The notes beneath the pieces are model-generated. The model was given only the letters and a program-made list of their open reading frames with translations. It was not told the origin of the DNA and ran no database searches. A stretch of DNA of 64,000 bases, taken from the NCBI RefSeq assembly GCF_900604515.1, contig NZ_UWOS01000001.1:620001-684000 (forward strand), given 5' to 3'. The DNA is from Arcanobacterium ihumii (lineage in GTDB: Bacteria > Actinomycetota > Actinomycetes > Actinomycetales > Actinomycetaceae). A program made the position numbers and the translations under genes. Shown piece by piece: positions 1 to 10,212 of this stretch; position 1 is the stretch's first letter; the number at the start of each line of letters is the position of its first letter.

Positions 1-841
1 ACTCGCCGATTACGCGACTTTTGATTCTGATACACACAATTTCTCCCTAAACCGAGCACCCGTTGAGGGAGTAAAAGTTGGCAAATATTTCTTCAAATCC
101 AGCCCTCTTCCCCAGGCTCACCAGTATCGTTACGCAAGCCCGCTCGCTCGATACGTCATTGACGCAGCTTTGCAGAGCCATACCCCAGAGGCGGAAATTG
201 AGTTCAGTATTAGCAAGTCTCCTCGCGCTACCAAGTCCGTGCGCGAGCTTGCTGGTCAATCGGGAATCTTGACGGTTCGGAAGCTAACCTTTTCGATATT
301 CGCCCAAGGTCAAGATCTATCTGAGTCGTACCTTATTTCCGCTGGCCGAACTACCCACGGGAAGAAACTCGACAGTGAATACGTGGATGACATCTTAAAT
401 TTGACAGCAGTTCAGACGGTAGCCATCAGTAACGTCGATATAGCCTCTTTAAGCAAAGCACTAGAAAAACAGGCCGAATCCCTCTATAAAGAAGTCAAGC
501 ATCGCAATTCGCGTTATTACTCTGAGCAAGAAGACGTCACCTATCGCAATCTACAAGACCGCAAAGCTGAGCATGAGAAGCTCATGCGAGAGCTCGAAGC
601 CAAAATCAAGCAGCTACGTAAGGACGCAAAAAATACCGACGACGCACTAGAGAGCTTGAAGCTCAAACGAAAAGCAGATCGTCTCGAGGATCAGATCGAC
701 GACGCCGAAGATTCTTTCCGCGAGCAAAAACGTCAACTCCGCAAAGAGTCGAGAAACTACCTCGATTCTGTGGAAGACTCTTTGAAGGGTACCGAAACAC
801 AGGAAGAACTGTTTACGATTCGTTGGCGAATCGTAAAGTAA
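1..841 (+). CDS. SNF2-like helicase, C-terminal part (runs off the left edge)
   Basis: The reading frame is open from base 2 to the TAA at 839-841, so this is the last ~279 residues of a larger protein; the TTG at 170 lies inside the frame and is not a start. The visible N-terminal part has a surface-type pattern ending HQYRYASPLARYV, followed from about base 470 to 800 by a highly charged coiled coil rich in Lys, Glu and Arg, and it ends TIRWRIVK. This tail resembles the C-terminus of SNF2/DEAD-box helicases that sit upstream of Mod-Res restriction genes. No helicase motif is inside the window, so the family call rests on the tail and the position 41 bp ahead of mod. It is the probable first gene of the defence operon. 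Confidence 0.6.
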   Translation, partial: LADYATFDSDTHNFSLNRAPVEGVKVGKYFFKSSPLPQAHQYRYASPLARYVIDAALQSHTPEAEIEFSISKSPRATKSVRELAGQSGILTVRKLTFSIFAQGQDLSESYLISAGRTTHGKKLDSEYVDDILNLTAVQTVAISNVDIASLSKALEKQAESLYKEVKHRNSRYYSEQEDVTYRNLQDRKAEHEKLMRELEAKIKQLRKDAKNTDDALESLKLKRKADRLEDQIDDAEDSFREQKRQLRKESRNYLDSVEDSLKGTETQEELFTIRWRIVK

Positions 842-882
842 ATTTCATTTAGAACTTAAATATTGGTAACAGGAGATTAACT

Positions 883-2828
883 ATGACAGACGATTTTGAC
901 GTTTACGAAGAAACGGACGACATTAACGAGATTTCACCCGCTTCGCCAGATTTTCGCACCGAACTTGCAGAGCAAATTGCCGATCTCGCTCCCGAAGCAG
1001 TAGCGGACGGAAAAATCGACTTCGAAAAGTTAAAAGAACTTCTTAGCGACGACGTATCTAGTTCCCCTGAGCGCTTTGGTCTATTCTGGCCAGGGAAGAA
1101 GCAAGCGATTCGCACAGCTCAGACTCCCACTACTGCCACACTTCAGCCCGACTTCGAGAACTCCAAGAATTGGGATACCACTCAGAACGTGTTTATCGAG
1201 GGCGACAACCTCGAAGTACTCAAAGTTCTTCAGAACCACTACTACGGCAAAATCAAAATGATTTACATTGATCCGCCGTATAACACGGGCGAAGATTTCG
1301 TTTACAAAGATGATTTCCGTGACGGCATGAAGAATTATCTTGAGTGGACTGAACAGGTAAACGGCGAAGGCAAGAAAGTATCCAGCAACTCAGAAGCTGA
1401 AGGACGATATCACTCCAATTGGCTCAATATGATGTATCCGCGCCTCAAGCTTGCGCGAAATTTACTCACCGATGATGGAGTCATTTTTATCTCCATTGAC
1501 GATCACGAACAAGCTCAGCTAAGAAAGCTATGCGACGAAATATTCGGTGAAAACTGTTATGTTGCAACGTTTCCTTGGAGAAAGCGTACGGCAAAATCTG
1601 ACGTTCCTTTCGGAATCTCTCAAGACTTTGAATACATTCTCTGCTATGCGAAACAAAACTATTTAGCCGGAGTGGAATCTGACCAAGGAAAGTATTATGA
1701 AACTGAGGATTTCCCAGGAAGACCTTGGCGCTATCACGATTTAACCAAGCAAACCTCTGCCGAAGAACGTCCGAAAAGCTTCTTCACGATAGTGAATCCT
1801 AAAAATGGAGAAGAATTTCCAGCAAATCCAAATCGCACGTGGGCAATCACCCATGAAACGCTCGAACATTACCTTTTGAATCACCGAATAATCTTCCCCA
1901 ACGACTACGACTTTTTAAAAATAACCAGACCAGTGCTTAGGTATTGGAAAGAAGACGATATCAAAAAACGAGGAGATTCATTTGGCTACAAGCCTGTGAG
2001 CACCTTGCTTCCCCCCCCTCGATTGTTGGAATGACACAGAACGGGACGAAAGAAATCGTTTCTATATTTCAAAATAAACTCTTCGCGTTTCCCAAACCCG
2101 TAAATTTGATCCAATTCCTAGCATCTTTCTCAACAAACTATGATAAGGACTGCTACATACTCGATTTCTTCGCTGGATCCTCCACAACTGCCCACGCCGT
2201 CATACAGTTGAACGCCGAGGATGGCGGAAATCGTAAATTCATTATGGTTCAGCTTCCAGAGCCTACAAGTGAAAAGTCTGAAGCTCGTAAGGCAGGCTAT
2301 TCCACGATCCCTGAAATCTCCCGCGAGCGCATTCGCCGCGCAGGTGAAAAGATTCTCGCGGAAGAAAAAGCCAAGCTCGACGGCCGCACAGATCTCGACA
2401 TCGGCTTCCGTGCATACAAGCTCACTGACACGAACTTTACAAAGTGGAATATAGGAAGTGACGCCACCGAAACTGAGCTACAGGGCGAACTACTCTCAAC
2501 GGTGGATTCTGCCTCAGATGAATCACGCATCGACGATCTCTTCACCGAGCTTCTCCTAAAACAGGGCATGTCGCTCACGGAAACAGTTGACAATATCGAG
2601 GTTTCTGGCGTCAGCCTTCGCGCCGTCCGTGACGATGAAGGCGAGCTAGCCATGCTGGCCTACCTCGATGAGCATCAGTCCCCAACTTTGGAGCAACTTC
2701 GTGCGTTTATCGATAAGAAGCCGGCACGCTTCGTGATCCTCGAAGACACCTTCAAAGGCAACGATGAGCTAAAAACGAACCTGGTGCAGATGTGCAAGAT
2801 CAATCACGTTGAACTCTGGACCGCGTGA
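883..2828 (+). pseudogene. mod: Type III DNA methyltransferase (Mod), frame broken at a C8 tract: phase-variable candidate
   Basis: The gene product would methylate adenine in the recognition site of a type III restriction-modification system and supply site specificity to Res. The first frame (883-2034, 383 aa) contains the catalytic DPPYNTG motif at residue 130; the second frame, open to 2828, contains the SAM-binding DFFAGSSTTAH motif, the order usual for beta-class Mod. The two frames meet at a run of eight C (2011-2018). Adding one C gives an uninterrupted 1947-bp ORF of 648 codons plus stop, reading through PPPSIVGMTQNG. As written, translation stops 16 bp after the tract. A good ribosome-binding site (aggag) precedes ATG 883. 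Homopolymer switching of mod genes is well known in Haemophilus, Neisseria and Moraxella. A sequencing error is the alternative. Confidence 0.9.
2011..2018 (+). repeat. C8 homopolymer tract inside mod
   Basis: Eight consecutive C sit exactly where the mod reading frame changes. Nine C (or six) would join both halves in frame; eight gives a truncated protein. Such tracts change length by slipped-strand mispairing. Confidence 0.85.
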
Positions 2829-2836
2829 GGCAACCA

Positions 2837-5806
2837 ATGAAACTGAAATTCGACGAGAATTATGGCTACCAGCTTGACGCGATCAACACGGTGGTAGACC
2901 TTTTCGAGGGTCAACCATACGATTCAGGGAAACTGACTGAAGCACTCTTAGGGCGGCATTCACTTCCCATCGTTCTTGGGCAAAGTAGACTGCCAGGAGC
3001 CGATGAACAGTTCGGAGTGAGTGCAGCTTCTGAAATTCAGCAAGAAATCGGAGCCATCGGCAATAATCTTATGTTAGGCGAGGCGACGATCCTTGATAAC
3101 CTAAAGCGCCGTCAAGAATACAACGGTTTACCAGAGTCTGCATCGCTTGTGGATGGCCTTCAATTCGATATCGAAATGGAGACAGGCACAGGAAAAACCT
3201 ACGTGTATCTGCGCACTATCTTTGAGCTAGCCAAGAAATACAACTTCACGAAGTTCGTAATTCTTGTGCCATCAGTAGCTATTCGCGAAGGCGTCAACTC
3301 AAGTATTGACTTGATGAAAGATCATTTCAAGAAACTTTACCCTACCTTGAATTTTGACCATTTCGTGTATTCGGGAAAGGATGCGGAACAAGTTCAGAGC
3401 TTTGCGACGTCTACCTCTATCCAGATCATGGTGATGACGGTCGCCGCAATTAAAGGCGACGCGAAAAGTCGCATTTTCCATCAGCAACGTGACCGTCTCA
3501 ACGGCCTTCGCCCCGTGGATTTCCTCCGCGCCGTCAAACCGATCGTGATCATGGATGAACCTCAAAATATGGAGTCTGACCTATCCAAATCGTCGGTCAA
3601 AGACCTCACCCCTGCTTTTACACTCCGTTATTCAGCGACCCATAAGAAGCATCGCAACCTCGTATATCAGCTTGATCCAGTAGCAGCCCATAACCTTGAG
3701 CTGGTGAAAGGCATTGCGATTGCTGAAACTCTCCAAAGCGGAACAAACACTACTCCTTATATCAAGTTATTGGGCGTACGCCACGGCCCCAAAAAATGGG
3801 AAGCAAAGCTTGAGCTCAATATTCGTAAGCAAGACGGAACGGTTTCCCGTTCCTCAAAGTGGGTAGCACAGGGCCTTGACCTCGCTCGTGCTACTGACAA
3901 TGATGCATACTCAGGAAACTGGAGAATTAACGAAGTAAGCCTCGAGCCGCCGTACATTGAACTTTCAAATCACGGACTGTTGCAGATTGGCGAACAAATT
4001 GGCGGTAGCCAAGATGCTGTGTACCGCGAGATGATTCGCGAAACAATCCGCGAACATTTCCGCAAAGAAACAATGCTTCGCCCGCGCGGAATCAAAGTGC
4101 TGAGCTTATTCTTCGTCGATAAAGTAGCAAGTTATCTAGGCGAAGGCGGCTCAAATGAAGATGCCGACGGGAAATTTGTACAATACTTTGATCAAATTTT
4201 TGAAGAAGAACGCGAACGCAATCCGCGCATACGTGAGTTTTTACAAGAGAGCCCTATCAACTATCGCCGCGCATACTTTTCACAGATCAAGAAAGGCGTG
4301 TATGGCGACACCTCAGGCATGACCGGTAAGGATGACGACTCCTATGATCTGATTATGAAAGACAAGGAGCGCTTGCTCTCCGAGGAAGAACCAGTACGTT
4401 TCATCTTCAGTCATTCTGCTCTTCGTGAAGGTTGGGATAATCCCAATGTGTTCCAGATCTGTACACTCCGTGAAATGGGAAGCGAAACCGAACGACGTCA
4501 AACAATCGGCCGCGGTTTGCGCCTTCCCGTTAACGCAGCTGGTGAACGTGTGTCAGATCGGGCAGTAGCGCAACTGACCGTCGTCGCCGATGAAAGTTAC
4601 AAAGAATTCGCTAACGCCTTGCAGAACGAATACGAAAAAGCAGGCATAAAAATTGGCGTGGTGAGGGAAAATGAGTTCACTGATCTTCCTTGGAACAACG
4701 GTGTAGAAGTCATCAACCTCGGATTTACCCGTTCCAAAGAAATATGGAATCAGCTCAAAGACAACGAAATCATTGACGCTAAAGGGCATCTCACAGAGAA
4801 ATTTGCACCAGAGGTACCTGATTTCAGTCTGGACTTATCCGCTGAATTTTCGCCCATTGAGCAGCTCATCATTGAGCGGTTAAAGGATCTAAAAATCGAG
4901 CGAATCGTAAAATCGACGCGACATCGAGTGACGAGAATACTCAACAAGCAGATTTACGATTCACCCGAATTTGAAGCATTTTGGGCAGCGATTAGTGCGA
5001 AGACAACATACAGTGTGCGGTTTAATAGCGACGAGTTGATCACCAATGCCATTAAGCGGATTAAGAAGATCGAGTATATTGAACCGCTACGTATTCAAGT
5101 GACAAAAGCACAGTTACGTATTGAGCGCGGCGGGGCGCATGCGGATGAAACTTCGCAACGCTCTGCTGATCTCCGCGGTAGTTATCCGCTTCCCGACATT
5201 GTGAAACAGCTTCAGGAGGCTACATCTCTCACACGCAAAACAATCGTAGATATTCTTATTGGATCTGGCAGACTTAATGAATTCATCGGTAACCCCAACG
5301 ACTTCATCAAGCTGGTGACTGAAGCTATCCAGGACGAACTGGCTGAGGTTGTAAGCGAAGGCATCCAGTATGAGCGAATTGGCGGCAGCGTATATTCGTT
5401 ACGTGAGCTTCAGCAAGATGGTGAAAAAGAAAAAGCATACTTCTTAGATAATCTCTACAAGGTCAAGAACGAGCAAAAGACCGATTTTGACTATGTGGTG
5501 TTCGATTCCGGCACTGAAAAGAAGTTTGCTGAGATTCTCGACAGCCGTGAGGATATAAAACTCTTTACGAAGCTTCCGCCTAAGTTTAAGATCGATACTC
5601 CGGTTGGCCCATACAATCCTGATTGGGCGATTGTTAAACATGTAGACGGTGAAGACCGAATTTACATGGTGCGCGAAACGAAGAGCACAGCAAATTCGGC
5701 GTTGCTACGCCCGAAGGAACAAGCAAAGATTGACGCTGCGAAGAAACACTTTGAAGCGCTTGGAATTGATTACAAGAAATCGAGCCCTGAAGGGTGGAAT
5801 TTGTGA
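2837..5806 (+). CDS. res: Type III restriction endonuclease subunit (Res)
   Basis: ATP-dependent translocase/nuclease partner of Mod. The 989-residue protein starts MKLKFDENYGYQLDAI, the usual beginning of Res, at ATG 2837 with GAGG six bases upstream; a GTG at 2825 overlapping the mod stop is the alternative. Visible motifs: Walker A METGTGKT near residue 115, a DEAD-type box MDEPQ near 240, SF2 motif V/VI (HSALREGWDNPN to QTIGRGLRLP) near 530-560, and a C-terminal PD-(D/E)xK nuclease core (YNPDW then RETKS) near 925-950. All catalytic elements look intact. Res needs Mod for activity, so the C8 state of mod would decide whether restriction occurs. The stop overlaps the next start as TGATG. 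Confidence 0.93.
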   Translation: MKLKFDENYGYQLDAINTVVDLFEGQPYDSGKLTEALLGRHSLPIVLGQSRLPGADEQFGVSAASEIQQEIGAIGNNLMLGEATILDNLKRRQEYNGLPESASLVDGLQFDIEMETGTGKTYVYLRTIFELAKKYNFTKFVILVPSVAIREGVNSSIDLMKDHFKKLYPTLNFDHFVYSGKDAEQVQSFATSTSIQIMVMTVAAIKGDAKSRIFHQQRDRLNGLRPVDFLRAVKPIVIMDEPQNMESDLSKSSVKDLTPAFTLRYSATHKKHRNLVYQLDPVAAHNLELVKGIAIAETLQSGTNTTPYIKLLGVRHGPKKWEAKLELNIRKQDGTVSRSSKWVAQGLDLARATDNDAYSGNWRINEVSLEPPYIELSNHGLLQIGEQIGGSQDAVYREMIRETIREHFRKETMLRPRGIKVLSLFFVDKVASYLGEGGSNEDADGKFVQYFDQIFEEERERNPRIREFLQESPINYRRAYFSQIKKGVYGDTSGMTGKDDDSYDLIMKDKERLLSEEEPVRFIFSHSALREGWDNPNVFQICTLREMGSETERRQTIGRGLRLPVNAAGERVSDRAVAQLTVVADESYKEFANALQNEYEKAGIKIGVVRENEFTDLPWNNGVEVINLGFTRSKEIWNQLKDNEIIDAKGHLTEKFAPEVPDFSLDLSAEFSPIEQLIIERLKDLKIERIVKSTRHRVTRILNKQIYDSPEFEAFWAAISAKTTYSVRFNSDELITNAIKRIKKIEYIEPLRIQVTKAQLRIERGGAHADETSQRSADLRGSYPLPDIVKQLQEATSLTRKTIVDILIGSGRLNEFIGNPNDFIKLVTEAIQDELAEVVSEGIQYERIGGSVYSLRELQQDGEKEKAYFLDNLYKVKNEQKTDFDYVVFDSGTEKKFAEILDSREDIKLFTKLPPKFKIDTPVGPYNPDWAIVKHVDGEDRIYMVRETKSTANSALLRPKEQAKIDAAKKHFEALGIDYKKSSPEGWNL

Positions 5807-8244
5807 TGATCGATATTTCACAGATTGCAACAATCTCTATTAAATATCCCCATTTGCAGGACAAAGAATGTGACCTTCCGTTCTTTATTAGACATACAAA
5901 GAAAGGAAACGAACTTATAAAGAGTGGAACAGCACTTGTCTACGGGTTGAACGGATCTGGGAAAAGCACACTCACTAAGTCATTACTCAGCCTACAGGTT
6001 CCAATGAACGAACGTAGCCACCCAGGGAATATTACTCTTAAATCACTCAATGGAACAAAAATTGACACCACCGAAGAAGTACCCGTTGTGGTCTTCGACG
6101 ATAACTTCATCCGCAATAACATCAGCGAGCTACCGAATCTCGATGACGAAATGGGCAGCGTAGCTCCTATTATCTTGATAGGAGAAAGCGCTGGAGCCAG
6201 CGATAAGCTGGCTAAATTAGATAAGGAAATCGTTAGTTTCGAGTCAGAATCGAATCAAAAACACTCTGACCTGGATCTCCTCCAAAAAGACATCAATGCG
6301 ACACATCGAGATCTTGATGGTGCATTGAAATCAACTTCAGGAGGAACATATAGTTCATGGAGACTTCGATCTGACAGCATACAGTCACGTTTAAACCTCA
6401 CCCAGCAAACAAAAGAAGCTATTATCAGCATAAAGCCTCCTACAGTGGACGAATATCACTCTTACGGTAAGAAGTTCTCTGAGTTAAGACATAAGATATC
6501 CACTGCGAAAAACGCAAAAAGAATTGAAAAGAGCCTGTCCACTTATTCATTACCAAGCAACCTTGAACAGATTGAGAATCTACTCCAGCAGGATTTATCC
6601 CCTAAATTAGCAGATGACGCAAGTTGGATCGATCAGCTTATATCTAGTTTAAGTGTTGAAGAACTTAAAACGCGCCGGCATGAAGTTTTCCGTGAAGGAA
6701 TCACCACTTGTCCACATTGTTTTCAAAATCTGCCCACAGATTTTCGCGAACGATTTGCACAAGCTATCGACGAGCGCTTATCCAAACTCACCGAATCAGA
6801 TGTCCAAAAACAACTCGAGTTTTTGAAGCTACCTGAGGATAACGATCCAAACAGAGTGATTAGTGAAGCAATATCAGGTCATATTGATATTGACAATTTT
6901 CGATCCTTACTTCAGCAGTATGTGGCACTCCAAAAAGAAGTAAATCTTCAGATCGACAATAAACTCTCAAAGCCACAAGAGACTTATACCATCAGTAACA
7001 TTGATTTTACATTGGTATTGCAGGCTTTAAACGTATCGGTAGAAGAAATCAATAATCGCATCTCTGCCTACAATTCCTTACCCGATTCCCTGAATCAATT
7101 GATCGAGGAAGCAAAGAACATCAATATTCTACTCTCAAGTTTTGAAGCAAAGGACATCATTGTACGGCTAAACGAAGCACAATCACAATACAATAAGCTG
7201 AACGACGCTGCCCAAAAACTCGATGAAAAGATTAATTCGCTTAATACAGAAAAAATACAGCTCGAAGCGAGTATAAAAAGGCATGATATCGCTGTCAACG
7301 ATATAAATGAACTACTACGCATTGCATTCGGCAATGATGCAATAAAGCTCAAAGTACGAGAAGATGGCAATCCCGGCTATGACGTAATAAACCGCGGATC
7401 ACAGGTAAACCCCTCGCACCTTTCAACAGGCGAAAAGAATATTTTAGGCCTCTGTTACTTTTTTGTTAAAACAGTCGAAGGAGGAGATTTCAGAAAGGAT
7501 CTGGGTGCAGGAAAACTCATAGTCCTTGATGACCCTATTTCCAGCTTCGATTTCGATAATAAGTATGGTGTTACAGCATTAATTTCATTTCTCCTACACC
7601 AAATTCATTCGAAGGAGCACCAATCTAGCAAATGTATAATTTTGACTCATGACATTTCCGTAGTCTGGCAATTGGAAAACTTACTGAAGGACCAGCTTCA
7701 CGGCAACCGCATAGCGTGGCGACTCGGACGTGATGGAAAATTATCGGAGTTTAATGTCTCTGAACACGATATATACAAAGGTCACCTTCAATACCTATTC
7801 GATATTGCAAAAGATAATATTTCTTCAATGATCGATAATGAGGTTAGCAATAGATTCCGACGTGTCTGGGAAGGGTTCGCCTCTTTCGAGTTGGGCCAAA
7901 GCAAACCTACTGACGTAGTTTCTTCACCTCAGACGCGCGCGCTCTTTGAGGATTCATATACCGCCAGAATCGCTAACTTCTTAAACACTTTCCCAGCACG
8001 CCCATACATCAACCCAGATTCCCACTCTCATTTTCAGATTATGTCATGTAACTACGGGTTACTTCCGACGCTTTCGCCCGATAATTACTTGCGCTTTATC
8101 CGCGAAGCACTCGTTTTCATCCACATCGTTGCGCCAAACCACATCCCTGGGAGATTGGCTAATAGTAAAGAGGATGTTCAGCCTATTCGTGCTTCCATGA
8201 ACAAAATGACCCAGGAAGTCCTAGAAAATTTCAAGGAATCATAA
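5806..8244 (+). CDS. RloC-like AAA ATPase (AAA_13/COG4694), putative anticodon nuclease
   Basis: 812 residues starting at ATG 5806, translationally coupled to res by a TGATG overlap. It has an ABC/SMC-type ATPase split by long coiled coils: Walker A GLNGSGKST at 48-55, a CPHC zinc-hook-like motif at 302-305, signature STGEKN near 538, Walker B IVLDDPISSFD near 571 and switch His in ILTHD near 612. The C-terminal region carries R685-x3-E689 and His740/His742, an arrangement that recalls the Arg/Glu/His triad of PrrC/RloC wobble-cleaving tRNases. RloC proteins are known to combine a zinc hook with such a domain and to sense DNA damage or a failed restriction system. The position after mod-res fits a suicide back-up. 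Nuclease activity is inferred, not shown. Confidence 0.75.
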   Translation: MIDISQIATISIKYPHLQDKECDLPFFIRHTKKGNELIKSGTALVYGLNGSGKSTLTKSLLSLQVPMNERSHPGNITLKSLNGTKIDTTEEVPVVVFDDNFIRNNISELPNLDDEMGSVAPIILIGESAGASDKLAKLDKEIVSFESESNQKHSDLDLLQKDINATHRDLDGALKSTSGGTYSSWRLRSDSIQSRLNLTQQTKEAIISIKPPTVDEYHSYGKKFSELRHKISTAKNAKRIEKSLSTYSLPSNLEQIENLLQQDLSPKLADDASWIDQLISSLSVEELKTRRHEVFREGITTCPHCFQNLPTDFRERFAQAIDERLSKLTESDVQKQLEFLKLPEDNDPNRVISEAISGHIDIDNFRSLLQQYVALQKEVNLQIDNKLSKPQETYTISNIDFTLVLQALNVSVEEINNRISAYNSLPDSLNQLIEEAKNINILLSSFEAKDIIVRLNEAQSQYNKLNDAAQKLDEKINSLNTEKIQLEASIKRHDIAVNDINELLRIAFGNDAIKLKVREDGNPGYDVINRGSQVNPSHLSTGEKNILGLCYFFVKTVEGGDFRKDLGAGKLIVLDDPISSFDFDNKYGVTALISFLLHQIHSKEHQSSKCIILTHDISVVWQLENLLKDQLHGNRIAWRLGRDGKLSEFNVSEHDIYKGHLQYLFDIAKDNISSMIDNEVSNRFRRVWEGFASFELGQSKPTDVVSSPQTRALFEDSYTARIANFLNTFPARPYINPDSHSHFQIMSCNYGLLPTLSPDNYLRFIREALVFIHIVAPNHIPGRLANSKEDVQPIRASMNKMTQEVLENFKES

Positions 8245-8343
8245 AATGTCCATATAAATCCTATAATAAACTAAACCAAACAGCCATATTGCCACAAGAG
8301 CAGAGACGATATATAAATTTGCACTTTCATATTAGGAGACACT

Positions 8344-9456
8344 ATGGGATATAGAAACTACAAAGAATTCTATAGCGAAGCCAAAGAGCAGAATAATATC
8401 ATGATGATCGTCGGCAACGGTTTTGACCTCCAAGTCTTGCATCATTACAAACAGCTACCAACTACTTCATACAAAGACTTTTTTGATTTCTGCCAAATTC
8501 GCGACATATCAGTAGACAACCTAATTCTCCAGAAAATGGGGGATCTTCAATCGCGAGGCGATGCAAATTGGAGCGACCTCGAATTGTCCATCGAAACCTT
8601 GACAAAGGAACACCCCCAGGCAGAACTGGCGACAATTTGTTCCGCCGCAATAGAAGTACGAGACGCCTTTTCACATTTCTTAAATCGTGTTGTAACCAGC
8701 GACCTAATGACACACTTAAGTGGCCATGCGCAACGAGGCGAACTTGCAAATAAAACATACTCACAACTCTTGTACGATATTCGCGATGCGGAGAATCTTA
8801 AGAAAATCCCATTTGCTGGGAAACAAACATACTACGAAATCTTCAATTTTTATGTCGTCAATTTCAACTACACGCCGCTACTGGATAATTACCTTTTCCT
8901 CGATTTTGAACAATTCGACCCCGAACCGCATGAACATGTTGACCGAAACTTCGAATTTGACTATGACCCCCATAAATTAATTACAACGCCAGGCTGGGAA
9001 CCCAAGTCATCAAGCTATATTGCGACTGAGCTTGTACACCCCCATGGTTACATGGATATACCACGCTCTATGCTCTTCGGGTTTGACGATAATTCCCCTT
9101 CCAAGCCCTCTCAAGAACTAAAGCCCTTAGTGAAACCGTACGTCGCACAGTTGAATTTCCGTTATGGCGAACTATTCAACGATACGAGTCTCTTTATTAT
9201 TTTTGGTTGCTCAATTGGGGCGACTGACCAATGGTGGTGGAAAAATATTGCGAAACAAGTAGTGCTAGGAAAATCATCACTACTTATATATTGGTGGAAT
9301 CCAGACGAGAATAAAAAAGCCACCGCTGATGACGTCTTCGAAAAATTTCGTGACGTCTCAGAGATATCAGATCCAGACCACGTAAATAAACTTAAAGAAA
9401 AGACGATCGTCATTTCTTATAGCGATTCGGACGAGCGCACCCTCCTCAATTTGTAA
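8344..9456 (+). CDS. AbiH-family abortive infection protein
   Basis: 370 residues, ATG 8344 preceded by AGGAG at about 8 bp. The N-terminus (residues 18-50) has the family hallmark IVGNGFDLQVLHHYK followed by TSYKDFFDF, as in lactococcal AbiH and its many homologues in defence islands; the later part has VVNFNYTPLLDNY and LVHPHGY, also typical of the family. Mechanism in the family is not settled from sequence; it is thought to act by abortive infection. It lies 99 bp after the RloC-like gene in the same direction and is probably part of the same defence operon. Confidence 0.85.
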   Translation: MGYRNYKEFYSEAKEQNNIMMIVGNGFDLQVLHHYKQLPTTSYKDFFDFCQIRDISVDNLILQKMGDLQSRGDANWSDLELSIETLTKEHPQAELATICSAAIEVRDAFSHFLNRVVTSDLMTHLSGHAQRGELANKTYSQLLYDIRDAENLKKIPFAGKQTYYEIFNFYVVNFNYTPLLDNYLFLDFEQFDPEPHEHVDRNFEFDYDPHKLITTPGWEPKSSSYIATELVHPHGYMDIPRSMLFGFDDNSPSKPSQELKPLVKPYVAQLNFRYGELFNDTSLFIIFGCSIGATDQWWWKNIAKQVVLGKSSLLIYWWNPDENKKATADDVFEKFRDVSEISDPDHVNKLKEKTIVISYSDSDERTLLNL

Positions 9457-9711
9457 GGAATCGGATCGGCGACATTATAACTGGCACTATAAATGCCGAG
9501 CACCTCTGCGAAACTAAAGGCCATCTTCAATAGTTCCGCTTCACAGTCAATAACTTCGATTTTCCCAAAAACGCACCAATTTTTACACACGCTCTGGCGT
9601 CACCGAAGCCTTTCACTCTCATAACCAACGTGTTCTCTGCCGATGCGAACGCCCGCGCTCCCGTCACGGATATCAGAAAGTGTCCCGTACCGTCATAATT
9701 CGCCATGACAA

Positions 9712-10209
9712 TCAGACCAGCAATAAGCCATTCCCCTGCTCATCATCAATCTCGATCACGTTAAGTTCCGGAAGACCCCGGAAAATTGTATCGGTGGTTG
9801 CTAAGGGAATGTCGTACGCAATCGCGCATGCCGCGATCCAAAGATCCCCAGTGTGCACCTTATTGTGTATGGCTTGGCCGCGTGCCTCAGCATCGGCTCG
9901 CAACCGTGCGGCAGCCTCAATCACTTCAGAAGAAGCCGGAATCGTCACTGTTGAATCTAAAATCTCAACTGCCCGCTCTATCCGAGAGTTACCCCAATGG
10001 TTTTTGTACGCCCCATACAAGATTTCCGCTCGTATCTGAAAAGAGATAAGAAACTGAGCTCCCGCTAGCGTGCGTTGCCAGGAATCGAGTTCTTGAATAT
10101 GGTTTTTCGTCTGCTTACCAGTCATTCGGAGTAAAGAGAAAACGCCGGTATCTAACAATACGAGGTTTTCAAGGTAAGAGCTCTTGAGGCGGTTAGTATC
10201 GGCGCTCAT
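9712..10209 (-). CDS. PIN-domain toxin (VapC-like)
   Basis: 165 residues with a complete PIN RNase acidic set: Asp20 in LLDTGVFS, Glu62 in RAEILYG, Asp122 in HTGDLWIAACA and Asp140 in ATTD, which would coordinate Mg2+ for RNA cleavage. The N-terminal extension of ~15 residues is longer than in the commonest VapC. ATG 10209 follows the stop of the upstream gene by 3 bp, so both are one transcription unit and the upstream gene is the candidate antitoxin. It faces the defence operon tail-to-tail. Confidence 0.8.
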   Translation of the reverse strand: MSADTNRLKSSYLENLVLLDTGVFSLLRMTGKQTKNHIQELDSWQRTLAGAQFLISFQIRAEILYGAYKNHWGNSRIERAVEILDSTVTIPASSEVIEAAARLRADAEARGQAIHNKVHTGDLWIAACAIAYDIPLATTDTIFRGLPELNVIEIDDEQGNGLLLV

Positions 10210-10212
10210 AGC

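Noticed and set aside
9680-10039. Plus-strand ORFs opposite the PIN toxin
   Set aside because: Shadows of the minus-strand gene; no start signals.
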